Part shown: piece by piece, positions 25,181 to 34,261 of the stretch | Layout of the letters: each line of letters starts with the position of its first letter | Numbering within the stretch: the first letter of the stretch is position 1 | Assembly: GCA_019419995.1 (NCBI GenBank) | Contig: JAHZHZ010000002.1 | Coordinates: 128,242-192,241 of the forward strand | DNA length: 64,000 bases | DNA from: Clostridiales bacterium | GTDB taxonomy: Bacteria > Bacillota > Clostridia > Christensenellales > Aristaeellaceae | Direction: 5' to 3' | Position numbers and translations under genes: made by a program | The notes under the pieces: generated by a model | Seen by the model: only the letters and a program-made list of their open reading frames with translations | Told to the model about the DNA's origin: nothing | Databases searched by the model: none

Positions 25181-25909
25181 TTAAAATGGAGGCTTTCCCA
25201 CCCGATGCAACTGTACTTCATCGATGACTGCATTGCCCCGATGACAAAGTAAAAATTCCATCACATCTGCCAAGTCTTCGGGGGCGATGAGAGCATCCAT
25301 ATCGATGTCCGGGCGGGAGATGGTTTGAGCCATTTGCGTGTTGACCGCTCCGGGGCAGAGAATGTGCACCCGTATGCCTTCCTGATAGACTTCTGCGCTC
25401 AGGGCCTTGGTCATGCCCATCAGTGCGTGTTTTGCAGCACTATAAGCCGATTGTGTGGCATAGCCCTTGTGGCTGACCACCGATCCAATGTTGATGATGG
25501 TGGCACAATCGGAGTGACGCAGAGGCGCGATGGCGTCTCGGCTGAGGATATAGGGAGCGTAGACGTTGATTTTCATCATGGTGTCCAGTTCGGAATAGAG
25601 GGTATGTTCCATACCTTTGACGAAACAGATGCCCGCATTGTTCACAAGAACATCCAATCTTCCCATTTTTTTCAATACTTTGTCAACAATTCCCTGCAAA
25701 AAGAGCGGATCAGCCAAATCGCCAGCCAGAAATAGTGCACGATCTTCGCAACCGGCCTGAGCGGCAGCAGCGCGCAGTTTATCCATGCTCCGGCCCACCA
25801 GAACCACATCAAAACCCAATTGGCTCAGCCTTGCGCAGAGCGCTCTGCCAATACCTCCGCCTGCACCCGTCAGCAAGGCCACTCGGCCTTGAAATTTTTC
25901 TCGTTTCAC
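25181..25909 (-). CDS. SDR-family oxidoreductase
   Basis: 242 residues: TGAGGGIG cofactor loop (about 15-22), VGRS after beta-2 (NADP type), NNAG, Ser in 'INIGSVVS', and catalytic Tyr/Lys in 'YSAAK'. It starts with GTG behind GGAGGTGA. The gene lies 66 bp downstream of a class II aldolase on the same strand, with a weak hairpin between them. Substrate unknown; the pairing suggests carbohydrate metabolism. Confidence 0.88.
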   Translation of the reverse strand: MKREKFQGRVALLTGAGGGIGRALCARLSQLGFDVVLVGRSMDKLRAAAAQAGCEDRALFLAGDLADPLFLQGIVDKVLKKMGRLDVLVNNAGICFVKGMEHTLYSELDTMMKINVYAPYILSRDAIAPLRHSDCATIINIGSVVSHKGYATQSAYSAAKHALMGMTKALSAEVYQEGIRVHILCPGAVNTQMAQTISRPDIDMDALIAPEDLADVMEFLLCHRGNAVIDEVQLHRVGKPPF

Positions 25910-25930
25910 TGCTTCCGCTCACCTCCATAG

Positions 25931-25960
25931 AAATTCCCCGATACCTTTTATATCGGGGAA
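25931..25960 (-). terminator. Hairpin after the class II aldolase gene
   Basis: A 10-bp stem (TTCCCCGATA with TATCGGGGAA) is followed on the - strand by only TTT. Partial read-through into the SDR gene is likely. Confidence 0.5.
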
Positions 25961-25975
25961 TGTCGCTTTGCGGAA

Positions 25976-26878
25976 TTAAAAGAGTATCTTGGCGTCATCG
26001 GCGGTGTGCAGGAAATCGCGGATCAACTCGCGGCAGCGGGTGTAAACGCACTCGCGAGCATATTCCACATCGTTCTTTTCCCGCATGGCCTTTTCATAGG
26101 GCTGGCGCAGCTCCGTGCCCACGTTGATCTTGGCAATACCGGCTTTGATTCCCCGAGTAATATAGTCGTTTTCAATGCCGGAGCCACCATGCAGCACCAG
26201 AGGAATATTTAAAGCTTCGCGCAGCTCGGAAATGCGCTCAATGTCCAACTTCGCTGCGGGCTTTTTCTTATCCAGCAGATTGTCAGCGATAGCACCATGT
26301 ACGCTGCCTACGGCCACAGACAGCCAGTCGCACTCAGACTCTTTGACGAACTTTACGGCCTCATCCACCTGAGTGAAGCCCATCTTTTTGGCGAAGATTT
26401 CTTCGTAGGGGATGGAAGTCTGCTGGGTTTCATGGCCCATAACCGCACCCAGTTCCGCTTCTACCGGGATGCCGGCGGCATGAGCGATGTCTGCCACGGA
26501 GCGGGTAGCCTTGATGTTTCCCTCCAGATCCAGACGGGAGGCATCTACCATTACAGAGCCGTAGCCGGCAGCAATGGCGCGACGAATGATGGGGATGTAA
26601 TCCACTTCTTGATGATCCTCATCAATGACAGGCACGTGATCCAGATGCAGCAGGGTGTGACCCTCCACTGCATATTTGGCGTATTCTTCTGCAATATTTT
26701 CCAGACTACGGGCCTCAAATTTTTCCCACTCCAGGCGAGCAACCTGAATCATAGCCACACTGTTCTCATCTACGATGGCCTGCACAATGGGCTTGAGCAT
26801 TGGCGGGTGGGGAATATTAAAAGCAGGAACCACCAGACCATTTTCAAGAGCCTTGCGAACAATAATTCTCGTCTCCAT
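25976..26878 (-). CDS. Class II fructose-bisphosphate aldolase family protein
   Basis: 300 residues with the zinc-binding motifs of class II aldolases: 'LLHLDHV' near 83-89, 'GYGSVMVDAS', 'EAELGAVMG', 'VGSVHG' and 'LHGGSGIEN'. Members cleave fructose-1,6-bisphosphate, tagatose-1,6-bisphosphate or other ketose phosphates. The short length and the 'AFNIPH' start are closer to the KbaY/GatY and relatives group than to long FbaA. The frame extends to 26905, but GGAGG before the ATG at 26878 fits. It has its own promoter. Confidence 0.85.
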   Translation of the reverse strand: METRIIVRKALENGLVVPAFNIPHPPMLKPIVQAIVDENSVAMIQVARLEWEKFEARSLENIAEEYAKYAVEGHTLLHLDHVPVIDEDHQEVDYIPIIRRAIAAGYGSVMVDASRLDLEGNIKATRSVADIAHAAGIPVEAELGAVMGHETQQTSIPYEEIFAKKMGFTQVDEAVKFVKESECDWLSVAVGSVHGAIADNLLDKKKPAAKLDIERISELREALNIPLVLHGGSGIENDYITRGIKAGIAKINVGTELRQPYEKAMREKNDVEYARECVYTRCRELIRDFLHTADDAKILF

Positions 26879-26944
26879 CGTAATCCTCCATTCTATTTGT
26901 CGCATTTAAATTAATGAGCAAACGTTTTCGACCTCATGAAACGT

Positions 26945-26973
26945 ATTGTACCACGATCTGACATACTTTACAA
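26945..26973 (-). promoter_or_regulatory. Promoter of the class II aldolase gene
   Basis: On the - strand TTGTAA (26973-26968) and TACAAT (26950-26945) are 17 bp apart, about 70 bp before the start codon. Confidence 0.65.
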
Positions 26974-27011
26974 GCACAGCTGTGTGATTCACTGAATTTT
27001 CCAATTTCCCC

Positions 27012-27040
27012 TTGCAGGACAGCGGGCAAGCTGCTATCAT
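27012..27040 (+). promoter_or_regulatory. Promoter of topB
   Basis: TTGCAG and TATCAT are separated by 17 bp, 25 bp before the start codon. Confidence 0.65.
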
Positions 27041-27064
27041 GACATCACAGGAGCGTGAGGAGAG

Positions 27065-28966
27065 ATGAAGAAGTTGATCGTCGCGGAAAAACCATCCGTC
27101 GCCCGGGACATTGCCCGCGTGCTGGGTGTGAAGGAGCGCTCGGAAGGATTTCTCTACGGCGAGGAATATGTGATTACTTGGGCGCTGGGACATCTGGTAT
27201 CCCTCTGCGAGCCGGGAGAAGTCAATTCCAGGTGGCAGAAGTGGAATATGGGAGATCTTCCCATGCTTCCCGAAAAAATCCCCCTGAAGGTATTGCCGGA
27301 TACCCGAAAGCAGTATGAAATTGTCCGCAAATTGATGTGTTCGGACAAGATTTCTTCCATTATCTGCGCTACAGATAGTGCCCGAGAGGGAGAACTGATC
27401 TTTCGAAATATTTATCAGCTTAGCGGGTGTACCAAACCGGTGGAGCGCCTATGGATTTCTTCCATGACGGATGCGGCGATTCGCCAGGGGTTTGCCTCGC
27501 TCAAAAGTGCGCAGGCGTACGATGCCCTCTATGAGAGTGCTCGCTGTCGCAGCGTAGCGGACTGGCTGGTGGGCATGAATGCGTCCCGGGCCTATTCCCT
27601 GAAATATAACGCGCATCTCTCCGTAGGCCGGGTACAAACGCCCACCCTGAATCTGATCGTGCGAAGAGATTTGGAAATCGAGCGTTTTGTACCGGAGGAA
27701 TACTGGGAGGTTCGAGCCAATTTCGGGGATTACGAGGGACTGTGGATCAACCCGGATACCCAGGAGACTCGCGCTTCCAGCCGGGAACAGGCGGATGCAA
27801 TTAAGGCGCAGGTTCAAAAGAAGGAGGCTCAGGTAAGCCAGAGCACGGCAGAAATTAAGCGCGTGCCCCCGCCTCAGTTGTATGACCTGACATCGCTTCA
27901 GCAGGACGCCAATAAGAAATACGGTTATTCCGCGGACAGAACCTTGAAGATTGCCCAAGCGCTCTATGAGCGCCATAAATTGCTCACCTATCCACGCACA
28001 GACAGTCGCTATCTGAGTGAGGACATGCGGCCCAAGGTGCAGGCAATTCTTAAAAAGCTGCCCGCACCCTACGATGCCTTTGTATCTGCACCTCAGATGG
28101 ACTTCTCCATGCACGGCAGCCGTTTTTATGACGACACAAAGATTAGCGACCACCATGCCATTGTTCCCACAGAAAAGCGGCCGGAGCTGGATCGTTTGGC
28201 TGCCGACGAGCGCAATGTGTATGACCTGGTGGCGCGCCGGCTCATTGCCGCTCACTATCCTTCCTACGAATATGAGGCGGCCAAGATCATCACTCAGGTG
28301 GCGGACCACAGCTTTAAATCTACCGGTTCTTCACCGGTGGCAGAGGGCTGGCGGGCGCTCTACAGGGATGAAAAGCCGCCACGGGGGGAAGTACTCTTGC
28401 CCCGACTGGAAGTGGGACAAGTGCGACGAGTGGAAAAGGTGTCCATCAAAACCTGCAAAACCAAGCCGCCTCAGCGGCATACCGATGCGTCCATTCTCAG
28501 GATGATGGAAAATGCGGGAAGAGACATTGAGGATGAGGCTTTGCGGGAACAGATGAAGGATTCTGGACTGGGTACGCCGGCTACCCGGGCGGCCATCATT
28601 GAACGACTGATTCAGATGGGATATGCCCGCCGTAGCGGAAAGAGCCTTACCTCCACTGAGAAAGGGCGCAAGCTTATCAGCGTCGTGCCGGAACAGATTG
28701 CCTCCGCAGTGACCACCGGCAAGTGGGAGAGGGCCTTGTCGGCAATGGCCGGATTTGAAGATCCACAGTTACGGGGGGCAAAGTCGGCTCGCTTTTTGGA
28801 GGGCATCAATCGCTTTTCTGATTTTCTGGTGAGCGCAGCGCGCAGTGCCAGCCTGGATGTGCGCTTTGAAGATGAATTTGGCGGGAAAAAAGTTCTTGGG
28901 AAAAAAGGCACGAAAAAAATTCAACCGGAGCAAGAAAAAAGAGAAAGACAGGCAGGAAAACGTTAA
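27065..28966 (+). CDS. topB: DNA topoisomerase III
   Basis: 633 residues. The N-terminal TOPRIM domain has 'VAEKPSVARDIA' and acidic residues in 'ATDSAREGE' (101-110). The type IA catalytic Tyr309 lies in 'LLTYPRTDSRYL'. 'SGLGTPATRAAIIERL' is the conserved C-terminal block. It relaxes and decatenates DNA through single-strand breaks. No C-terminal zinc fingers are present and the protein ends in a Lys-rich tail, slightly shorter than many TopB proteins. GAGGAGAG precedes the ATG. Confidence 0.95.
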   Translation: MKKLIVAEKPSVARDIARVLGVKERSEGFLYGEEYVITWALGHLVSLCEPGEVNSRWQKWNMGDLPMLPEKIPLKVLPDTRKQYEIVRKLMCSDKISSIICATDSAREGELIFRNIYQLSGCTKPVERLWISSMTDAAIRQGFASLKSAQAYDALYESARCRSVADWLVGMNASRAYSLKYNAHLSVGRVQTPTLNLIVRRDLEIERFVPEEYWEVRANFGDYEGLWINPDTQETRASSREQADAIKAQVQKKEAQVSQSTAEIKRVPPPQLYDLTSLQQDANKKYGYSADRTLKIAQALYERHKLLTYPRTDSRYLSEDMRPKVQAILKKLPAPYDAFVSAPQMDFSMHGSRFYDDTKISDHHAIVPTEKRPELDRLAADERNVYDLVARRLIAAHYPSYEYEAAKIITQVADHSFKSTGSSPVAEGWRALYRDEKPPRGEVLLPRLEVGQVRRVEKVSIKTCKTKPPQRHTDASILRMMENAGRDIEDEALREQMKDSGLGTPATRAAIIERLIQMGYARRSGKSLTSTEKGRKLISVVPEQIASAVTTGKWERALSAMAGFEDPQLRGAKSARFLEGINRFSDFLVSAARSASLDVRFEDEFGGKKVLGKKGTKKIQPEQEKRERQAGKR

Positions 28967-29045
28967 GAAATGTAGAAATTCTATGTATGGCCGGTTAATT
29001 GTATTGAGGACGGGCCAAATTCCATGATAAAGGAGCGATGATTTT

Positions 29046-29570
29046 ATGAAGTTTGTCTATGCTAGCAAAGATATGGCCATCTCTGATAGCCTGAAATCCA
29101 GAGTGGAAAAGAAGCTTGGCAAGTTTGAACGCTATTTCCGCGAGGAGCCGGAAGCTACCATTCGCTTTAAGGTACAGAAGGGCGCCCGCAACATCGCTGA
29201 AATTACGGTAAATGCCGGCGGAGTAATTTTGCGCGCCGAAGAATCTTCCAACGATATGTATCTTTCCATCGACCGGGCGGTGGATAAGCTGGAGAGCCAG
29301 TTGCGCCGGCACCGCACCAAGCTGGAAAAGCGCATTCGCGCCAGCGAATTGGAATCCTTTACGGAGGCCGTGGAATACGAAGAACCCAGCTACGACATCG
29401 TGCGCGTGAAGAAATTCTCTGTAAAACCGATGTCTGTGGAAGATGCTATTACCCAGATGGAACTGCTGGGGCACGATTTCTTCCTGTTCATGAACGAGGA
29501 AAACGAGGACATGAACGTACTATACCGCCGGCATGATGGAAGCTATGGTTTGCTTCAGCCGGATATCTGA
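29046..29570 (+). CDS. hpf: Ribosome hibernation promoting factor, long form
   Basis: 174 residues. The N-terminal RaiA/YfiA domain (about 1-100) binds the 30S subunit, and the C-terminal dimerisation domain (about 118-174, 'VRVKKFSVKPMSVEDAI' and 'FFLFMNEE') pairs two ribosomes into 100S dimers. This two-domain layout is the Gram-positive long HPF. It is expressed in stationary phase in other Firmicutes. AAAGGAGCG precedes the ATG. Confidence 0.95.
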   Translation: MKFVYASKDMAISDSLKSRVEKKLGKFERYFREEPEATIRFKVQKGARNIAEITVNAGGVILRAEESSNDMYLSIDRAVDKLESQLRRHRTKLEKRIRASELESFTEAVEYEEPSYDIVRVKKFSVKPMSVEDAITQMELLGHDFFLFMNEENEDMNVLYRRHDGSYGLLQPDI

Positions 29571-29598
29571 TGCTTATTTTTAAAGGCATACAAAGCCA

Positions 29599-29634
29599 AT
29601 TCTGGGGGTGGGCAATATTGCCCGCCCCCAGAAT
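29599..29634. terminator. Hairpin between convergent hpf and pncB
   Basis: A 16-bp stem centred on CAATATTG, with arms ATTCTGGGGG / CCCCCAGAAT. T-runs are poor on both sides, but the position between two convergent stop codons supports a shared terminator. Confidence 0.6.
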
Positions 29635-29654
29635 CTATGTTGAAGGATCGTTAA

Positions 29655-31088
29655 TTATTGACGGCGATAGTTTTGCAACATGGAATTTTTCAGCATCCAC
29701 AGACTGTCCGAAAGATCCACTTTATAGCGATGCGGGTTGAGCAGGCGCTTGTACTGGTCCCAGAAGGTAGATAGATCGTGGGCACAGTATTGCTGAATCT
29801 CCTTAAGCGTAGGAGACTGGTATACCTTCTTACCCTTGTCAAAAATCTGCACTTGCAGCTCCTTCATGCTGTAATCCGTTAGCGTCATGCTTTTCCAGGT
29901 ATTGACTGGATCGTAGATGGTCAAGGGTTTGCTGCAATCGTAAGTTTCGTAGGCCAGGGAAATCAGATCAGCCACAGCTTTGCCGCTTTTGTTGTCGTAA
30001 ATGCGCCAGAGTTTTTTGATGCCTGGGTTGGTAATCTTCACGGGGTTTTCGGAGATCTTAATCTTGGGCACCACTTTGCCGTCGATGGTTTCGGCGCTCA
30101 TCTTGTACACGCCGCCCAGGGAGGGGCAGTCTTCGCTGGTGATGAGCTTTGTGCCCACGCCCCAAGTATTTATGCAGGCGCCCTGAAGCTTCAAATCCCG
30201 AATCAGATTTTCATCCAGGTCGCCGGAAGCGCAAATGATGGTGTCGGGGAAGCCGGCGGCGTCCAACATTTTCCGGGCCTCGCGACTGAGATAAGCCAAA
30301 TCTCCACTGTCCAGACGAATGCCAACGGGTTCGTGGCCGGCGGCGCGCAATTCGTTGAATACGGTGATGGCATTGGGAACGCCGCTGCGCAGGGTATCGT
30401 AAGTATCCACCAGCAGCAAACAACTGGTGGGGAACATCTCCGCATACTTGCGGAAGGCAGTCAATTCATCGGGAAACGACATGACCCAGCTGTGGGCGTG
30501 GGTGCCTGCAATGGGAATGGAATACATTTCCCCGGTGAGCACGTTGCTGGTGCTGCGGCAACCTCCAATGATGGCGGCCCGGGCGCCATAGATGCCCGCA
30601 TCCGGGCCTTGGGCCCGCCGCAAGCCAAATTCCATTACCGTGTCGTTTTCAGCGGCTTGTACCACACGGCTTGCTTTGGTGGCAATCAACGTCTGATGAT
30701 TGATGATATTCAGTAGAGCTGTTTCCACCAGCTGGGCCTCAAAAATGGGCGCTGTAATGCGGATCAACGGCTCATTTGGAAAGACAATGGTACCTTCAGG
30801 TACGGCATAGACGTCTCCGTGGAATTGAAAGTTTTGCAGCTGATGCATAAATTCTTCGTCAAAGATATTCAAGCTGCGCAGATAATTCAAGGAGTCTACA
30901 TCAAAGTGAAGGTTTTCCAGATAGTCGATCAGCTGTTCCAATCCAGCCATAATGGCATAGTGAGTGGATTCGTCTTTGCTGCGATAGAACATGTCAAATG
31001 TGGCAATGTTGTCGCGCATACCTGATTTCAGATAACCGTACATCATAGTCAGCTGGTACAGGTCCGTGAGCATGGTTAGATTTCTCAT
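29655..31088 (-). CDS. pncB: Nicotinate phosphoribosyltransferase
   Basis: 477 residues. 'LTDLYQLTMMYGYL' at the N-terminus, 'EFGLRRAQGPDAG' and 'GTHAHSWVMSFPDE' (His site) are typical of bacterial NAPRTase. It converts nicotinate and PRPP to nicotinate mononucleotide in NAD salvage. The frame can begin at GTG 31097, but GAGGTG is better placed for the ATG at 31088. It starts 10 bp after lgt ends on the same strand, so the two are probably co-transcribed. Confidence 0.95.
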   Translation of the reverse strand: MRNLTMLTDLYQLTMMYGYLKSGMRDNIATFDMFYRSKDESTHYAIMAGLEQLIDYLENLHFDVDSLNYLRSLNIFDEEFMHQLQNFQFHGDVYAVPEGTIVFPNEPLIRITAPIFEAQLVETALLNIINHQTLIATKASRVVQAAENDTVMEFGLRRAQGPDAGIYGARAAIIGGCRSTSNVLTGEMYSIPIAGTHAHSWVMSFPDELTAFRKYAEMFPTSCLLLVDTYDTLRSGVPNAITVFNELRAAGHEPVGIRLDSGDLAYLSREARKMLDAAGFPDTIICASGDLDENLIRDLKLQGACINTWGVGTKLITSEDCPSLGGVYKMSAETIDGKVVPKIKISENPVKITNPGIKKLWRIYDNKSGKAVADLISLAYETYDCSKPLTIYDPVNTWKSMTLTDYSMKELQVQIFDKGKKVYQSPTLKEIQQYCAHDLSTFWDQYKRLLNPHRYKVDLSDSLWMLKNSMLQNYRRQ

Positions 31089-31098
31089 GTAATTCACC

Positions 31099-32010
31099 TC
31101 ATGACTGCCGCGTTTGTGTTGATTTTTCTCCTATATATATTCTCGTCGTGACCCCCAACAGAGCTATGGAGAAGAGGACGGGTACATAATTGAGTTTCAG
31201 CGCAATGGTGATGCCCAGCACCACGGTGCCCATTACTGCCGCCAGGCAAAGGGGTGTGCGCCGCCGGTGGAGAAGCAACAGGGAGACAACCAGCAGCACC
31301 GACAAGCTCAGCAACTGGGATATGCGTATGGGCCCCAGATATAAACTGTCGGTTCGCAATCCTTCCACCAGGGTGCGCTCCAAGGCATAGAGATAAAGGT
31401 AGGCCCCAAAGACATCGCCTCTTCGATGAAAGAATTTTTTCCGTTCACCTATTAAGAGAAATACTACAATCAGTGCGCACCACAATGACTCATAGAAAAA
31501 TGTGGCATAGTGCCAACCGCTCCCGGGAATCTGCACTGCCATGGGGAAAAAACGCAGCGCCGAATTTTCCACCAGACAACCGTAGGCCTCTTGATTGAGA
31601 AAATTGCCCCAACGTCCCACTGCCTGTCCCAGTGCCAGAGAGGGCGCTACCAGATCCAGACAGACTGGTACGCTTAGCTTTTTAATCCTACAATAGATGT
31701 ATCCTGCCAGAATACCGCCGATGATTCCGCCGTAAATGGCCATGCCGCCTTGGCGGATGTTAAGAATATCCTCAGGGTGTGCTGCGTAATAGTCCCAGGA
31801 GAAGACTACATAGTAGATCCGGGCACAGAGTATGGACGCTGGAATGCCGACCAGAGCAAGATTTAGAGTGGTATCTGACGGCAAACCCAGCTTTTTTTCC
31901 CGGGCATAAGCCAGTAAGACGCCGCCCAGAACGCCCAGTGTAATTAAAACGCCATACCAGCGGATTTCCAGAGAAAACAGGGTGATGGCGGTGCGAGTGA
32001 TTTCGAACAT
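31099..32010 (-). CDS. lgt: Prolipoprotein diacylglyceryl transferase
   Basis: 303 residues with about seven membrane segments. 'YGGIIGGILAGY' and 'GQAVGRWGNFLNQEAYG' (invariant Arg/Asn/Glu) are the Lgt signature. It transfers diacylglycerol from phosphatidylglycerol to the lipobox cysteine of prolipoproteins, the step before LspA (encoded at 37003). The open frame extends to 32124, but the GGAGG before the ATG at 32010 and the family start (a short tail before TM1) define the gene. Confidence 0.95.
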   Translation of the reverse strand: MFEITRTAITLFSLEIRWYGVLITLGVLGGVLLAYAREKKLGLPSDTTLNLALVGIPASILCARIYYVVFSWDYYAAHPEDILNIRQGGMAIYGGIIGGILAGYIYCRIKKLSVPVCLDLVAPSLALGQAVGRWGNFLNQEAYGCLVENSALRFFPMAVQIPGSGWHYATFFYESLWCALIVVFLLIGERKKFFHRRGDVFGAYLYLYALERTLVEGLRTDSLYLGPIRISQLLSLSVLLVVSLLLLHRRRTPLCLAAVMGTVVLGITIALKLNYVPVLFSIALLGVTTRIYIGEKSTQTRQS

Positions 32011-32192
32011 AGCTTGCCTCCATTGGGCGCATTCAGAAATGTATGCGCAGTAGTTTTGCCAATTTATTCCCGGATACGTGCAGTTTAATCCACTCAAGCC
32101 CCGCTCAAACGTGAGTTTTTTCAATTAAAATGCAGGAAAAATTGCTTCTGTATGCACCTATCTGTGCGCAAAAAGCACTCGAATCTTTACCT

Positions 32193-32222
32193 ATTATAAT
32201 CATTTTGGCATGAAATTGTCAA
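32193..32222 (-). promoter_or_regulatory. Promoter of lgt-pncB
   Basis: On the - strand a perfect TTGACA (32222-32217) and TATAAT (32198-32193) are 18 bp apart, leaving a leader of about 180 nt before lgt. Confidence 0.8.
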
Positions 32223-32232
32223 TACATCATCA

Positions 32233-32261
32233 TTGCACCCGGGGCATTTTTCAGGTATAAT
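32233..32261 (+). promoter_or_regulatory. Promoter of the division/envelope operon
   Basis: TTGCAC and TATAAT are separated by 17 bp. It lies back to back with the lgt promoter, only 10 bp between the two -35 boxes. Confidence 0.75.
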
Positions 32262-32288
32262 ACACAATAGGCTTTCATTGGTGGATCT

Positions 32289-33530
32289 ATGTCCTTTTTC
32301 GCGGATGAGGGCACAAAAATATTTTTCACGTTCGGGGCGAGGCTTATGCACAGGAAAAGGCGGGTGACAGGGAGATTTTATATCTTTCTGTTGGCGGTAT
32401 TGCTGATCGTCTTTCTGATTGTCCGCCCATACTTGGATTTCGGCAGCAAAGAAGCCGTCATCATGACGGGCAATACCCAGTATTCGCAGATGATGGACTG
32501 CGTGCTGATTCGGGATGAGAGCGTGGTAACCTCCGGCTCGACGGCGAGGATAGAATACATAGCTCCAGAAAATACGCTGGTGAGCCAGGGAGATACTGTG
32601 GCCTATGTTTACACGGCCGGATATTCTGAAAGTCTGTTGCAGCGTCTGGAGGATACCCGTTCAGAAATTCAGCAGTATCACAAGGATGTCATCCTGCAGA
32701 ATATTAAGGATGAAACGCTTGAACGCTACGATACCATCGTGGACATGATGGTCCTGGAGTTTAAGCGCCTGGTGAACCATGAAACGCGAGGCAGCTTGCT
32801 CACTGCGGCAAATCAGTTGGAGACAGCTATGGTAAACCGCCAGGAGTATCTCCGCCAGAATAAGCGCGAAGACACCAAGCTGACCAAGCTTTACGAGGAA
32901 GAAAACACTCGGATGACCAGCATTCAGTCCTGGAGAAAGGTGGAGACCGCGGCCGAAAGTGGGATCGTCTCCTTTTATCTGGATGGATATGAAGATAATT
33001 TGACGGTGGACAACCTTTCCTCTCTCTCTGTTTCCGATGTGCGCACCGTGTTGGCGGGGGGCAGCTTGAGTGATGCGAGCCCTTCCAACACTACGGGTGT
33101 GTACCGTATTATCAATCAGGATAAATGGTATGTGGCCATCGTAACCAATTCTGAGGGATGGATTCCCGTAGTGGGGCAGGAGTATTTTCTGCAGGTGCAG
33201 GGGTTTGAGGATTTGTCCTTTACGGCTTCTGTTTCCAATGTTCAGAAGGAAGGAAATACGCTGTTGGCTGTTTTCGAGATCGACGATCCTGCAGGGCCGC
33301 TGATCTACCAGCGCACGGGTAAGGCCATGCTCAGTGCGACTATATCCGGGCTTTCCGTTACTTCCAAGGCCATCTATGAGCAGAACGGTCAAATGGGTGT
33401 GTGGCTCTACGATGTGCCGGGCGGTACCTTTATTCCCGTCAATGTGCTTTCAGACGATGGCTCCAATGCGTTGATTCAGCCGCTGGTAGAAGGTGCGCTG
33501 GATGTGGGCCAGCGAGTGCTGATCAAGTGA
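32289..33530 (+). CDS. HlyD-like membrane-anchored protein of the sepF cluster
   Basis: 413 residues, or 394 if the internal ATG at 32346 is used; neither has a strong ribosome binding site. A basic stretch (HRKRRVTGR) precedes one membrane segment (about 30-47). An external part with a lipoyl/barrel-like 'YIAPENTLVSQGDTVAYVY', a coiled-coil section (about 118-220) and a second barrel half resembles membrane-fusion (HlyD) proteins. No ABC transporter or outer membrane partner is nearby. Genes like this precede yggS-sepF in Clostridia, suggesting an envelope or division role rather than export (inference). Confidence 0.75.
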   Translation: MSFFADEGTKIFFTFGARLMHRKRRVTGRFYIFLLAVLLIVFLIVRPYLDFGSKEAVIMTGNTQYSQMMDCVLIRDESVVTSGSTARIEYIAPENTLVSQGDTVAYVYTAGYSESLLQRLEDTRSEIQQYHKDVILQNIKDETLERYDTIVDMMVLEFKRLVNHETRGSLLTAANQLETAMVNRQEYLRQNKREDTKLTKLYEEENTRMTSIQSWRKVETAAESGIVSFYLDGYEDNLTVDNLSSLSVSDVRTVLAGGSLSDASPSNTTGVYRIINQDKWYVAIVTNSEGWIPVVGQEYFLQVQGFEDLSFTASVSNVQKEGNTLLAVFEIDDPAGPLIYQRTGKAMLSATISGLSVTSKAIYEQNGQMGVWLYDVPGGTFIPVNVLSDDGSNALIQPLVEGALDVGQRVLIK

Positions 33531-33544
33531 GAGAGGCGATGGAT

Positions 33545-34261
33545 ATGGATCGCGAGACGGTATTAAAGAATGTTAAAGACTGGCAGCAGCGCATTGGCGA
33601 GGCTTCACAAAAATGGGGCGGCGCGCAGATCTGCGCCGTCACCAAAACTCAGGATCCCCATACCATCAATTTGGCATGGGAGGCGGGCATACAGGTCATC
33701 GGGGAAAATCGCGTCCAGGAATTGATGGAGAAGCGCAGCCAATTGCACCCTGGATTCCGGGTGCATCTCATTGGCGGACTTCAGACAAATAAGGTTAAAT
33801 ACATTGCTGACTGGGTAGATATGGTCCAGTCTCTGGATCGGGATGCCTTGGCCGAGGAACTCTCCCGGCGTGCGGCGCCTGTGCGGACACTACCGGTGTT
33901 GGTTCAGGTTAACATTGCTCGAGAGCCGCAGAAAGGCGGCGTGATGGAGGAAGATCTGGAGGATAGTGTGCGCCGTTGGGCGCGTCTGCCGGGTATACAG
34001 ATTCATGGCTTGATGGCCATCATGCCATTGACTGGGGATCCGGAGGAATTGCGTCCCTATTTCCGGCGTATGCGCACGTGGTTTGATCGGCTTCGAGAGG
34101 AAAACATTGAAAATACTGCCGTGGACACGCTCTCAATGGGCATGTCAGGCGATTGCATCGTAGCCGCCCAGGAGGGCGCTACGATGGTGCGGCTGGGCCG
34201 GGCCCTGTTCGGCGAGCGGCCGCCAAAGAACGAATACAGGGGGTTATCACATGGCGCGTAA
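33545..34261 (+). CDS. PLP homeostasis protein YggS family
   Basis: 238 residues. It is an alanine-racemase-like TIM barrel with the PLP lysine in 'AVTKTQ', 'IGENRVQEL', 'HLIGGLQTNKVKY' and C-terminal 'LSMGMSGD..VAAQEGATMVRLGRALFG'. Family members bind PLP without known catalysis and buffer vitamin B6 and amino-acid pools. The GAGAGG at 33531 fits the ATG at 33545; another ATG two codons earlier is in frame. It overlaps sepF by 11 bp. Confidence 0.92.
   Translation: MDRETVLKNVKDWQQRIGEASQKWGGAQICAVTKTQDPHTINLAWEAGIQVIGENRVQELMEKRSQLHPGFRVHLIGGLQTNKVKYIADWVDMVQSLDRDALAEELSRRAAPVRTLPVLVQVNIAREPQKGGVMEEDLEDSVRRWARLPGIQIHGLMAIMPLTGDPEELRPYFRRMRTWFDRLREENIENTAVDTLSMGMSGDCIVAAQEGATMVRLGRALFGERPPKNEYRGLSHGA

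Noticed and set aside
25144..25233. N-terminal extension of the L,D-transpeptidase gene into the SDR gene
   Set aside because: It would hide the signal peptide inside the protein; TTG at 25143 with AAGAAGG gives a normal exported protein.
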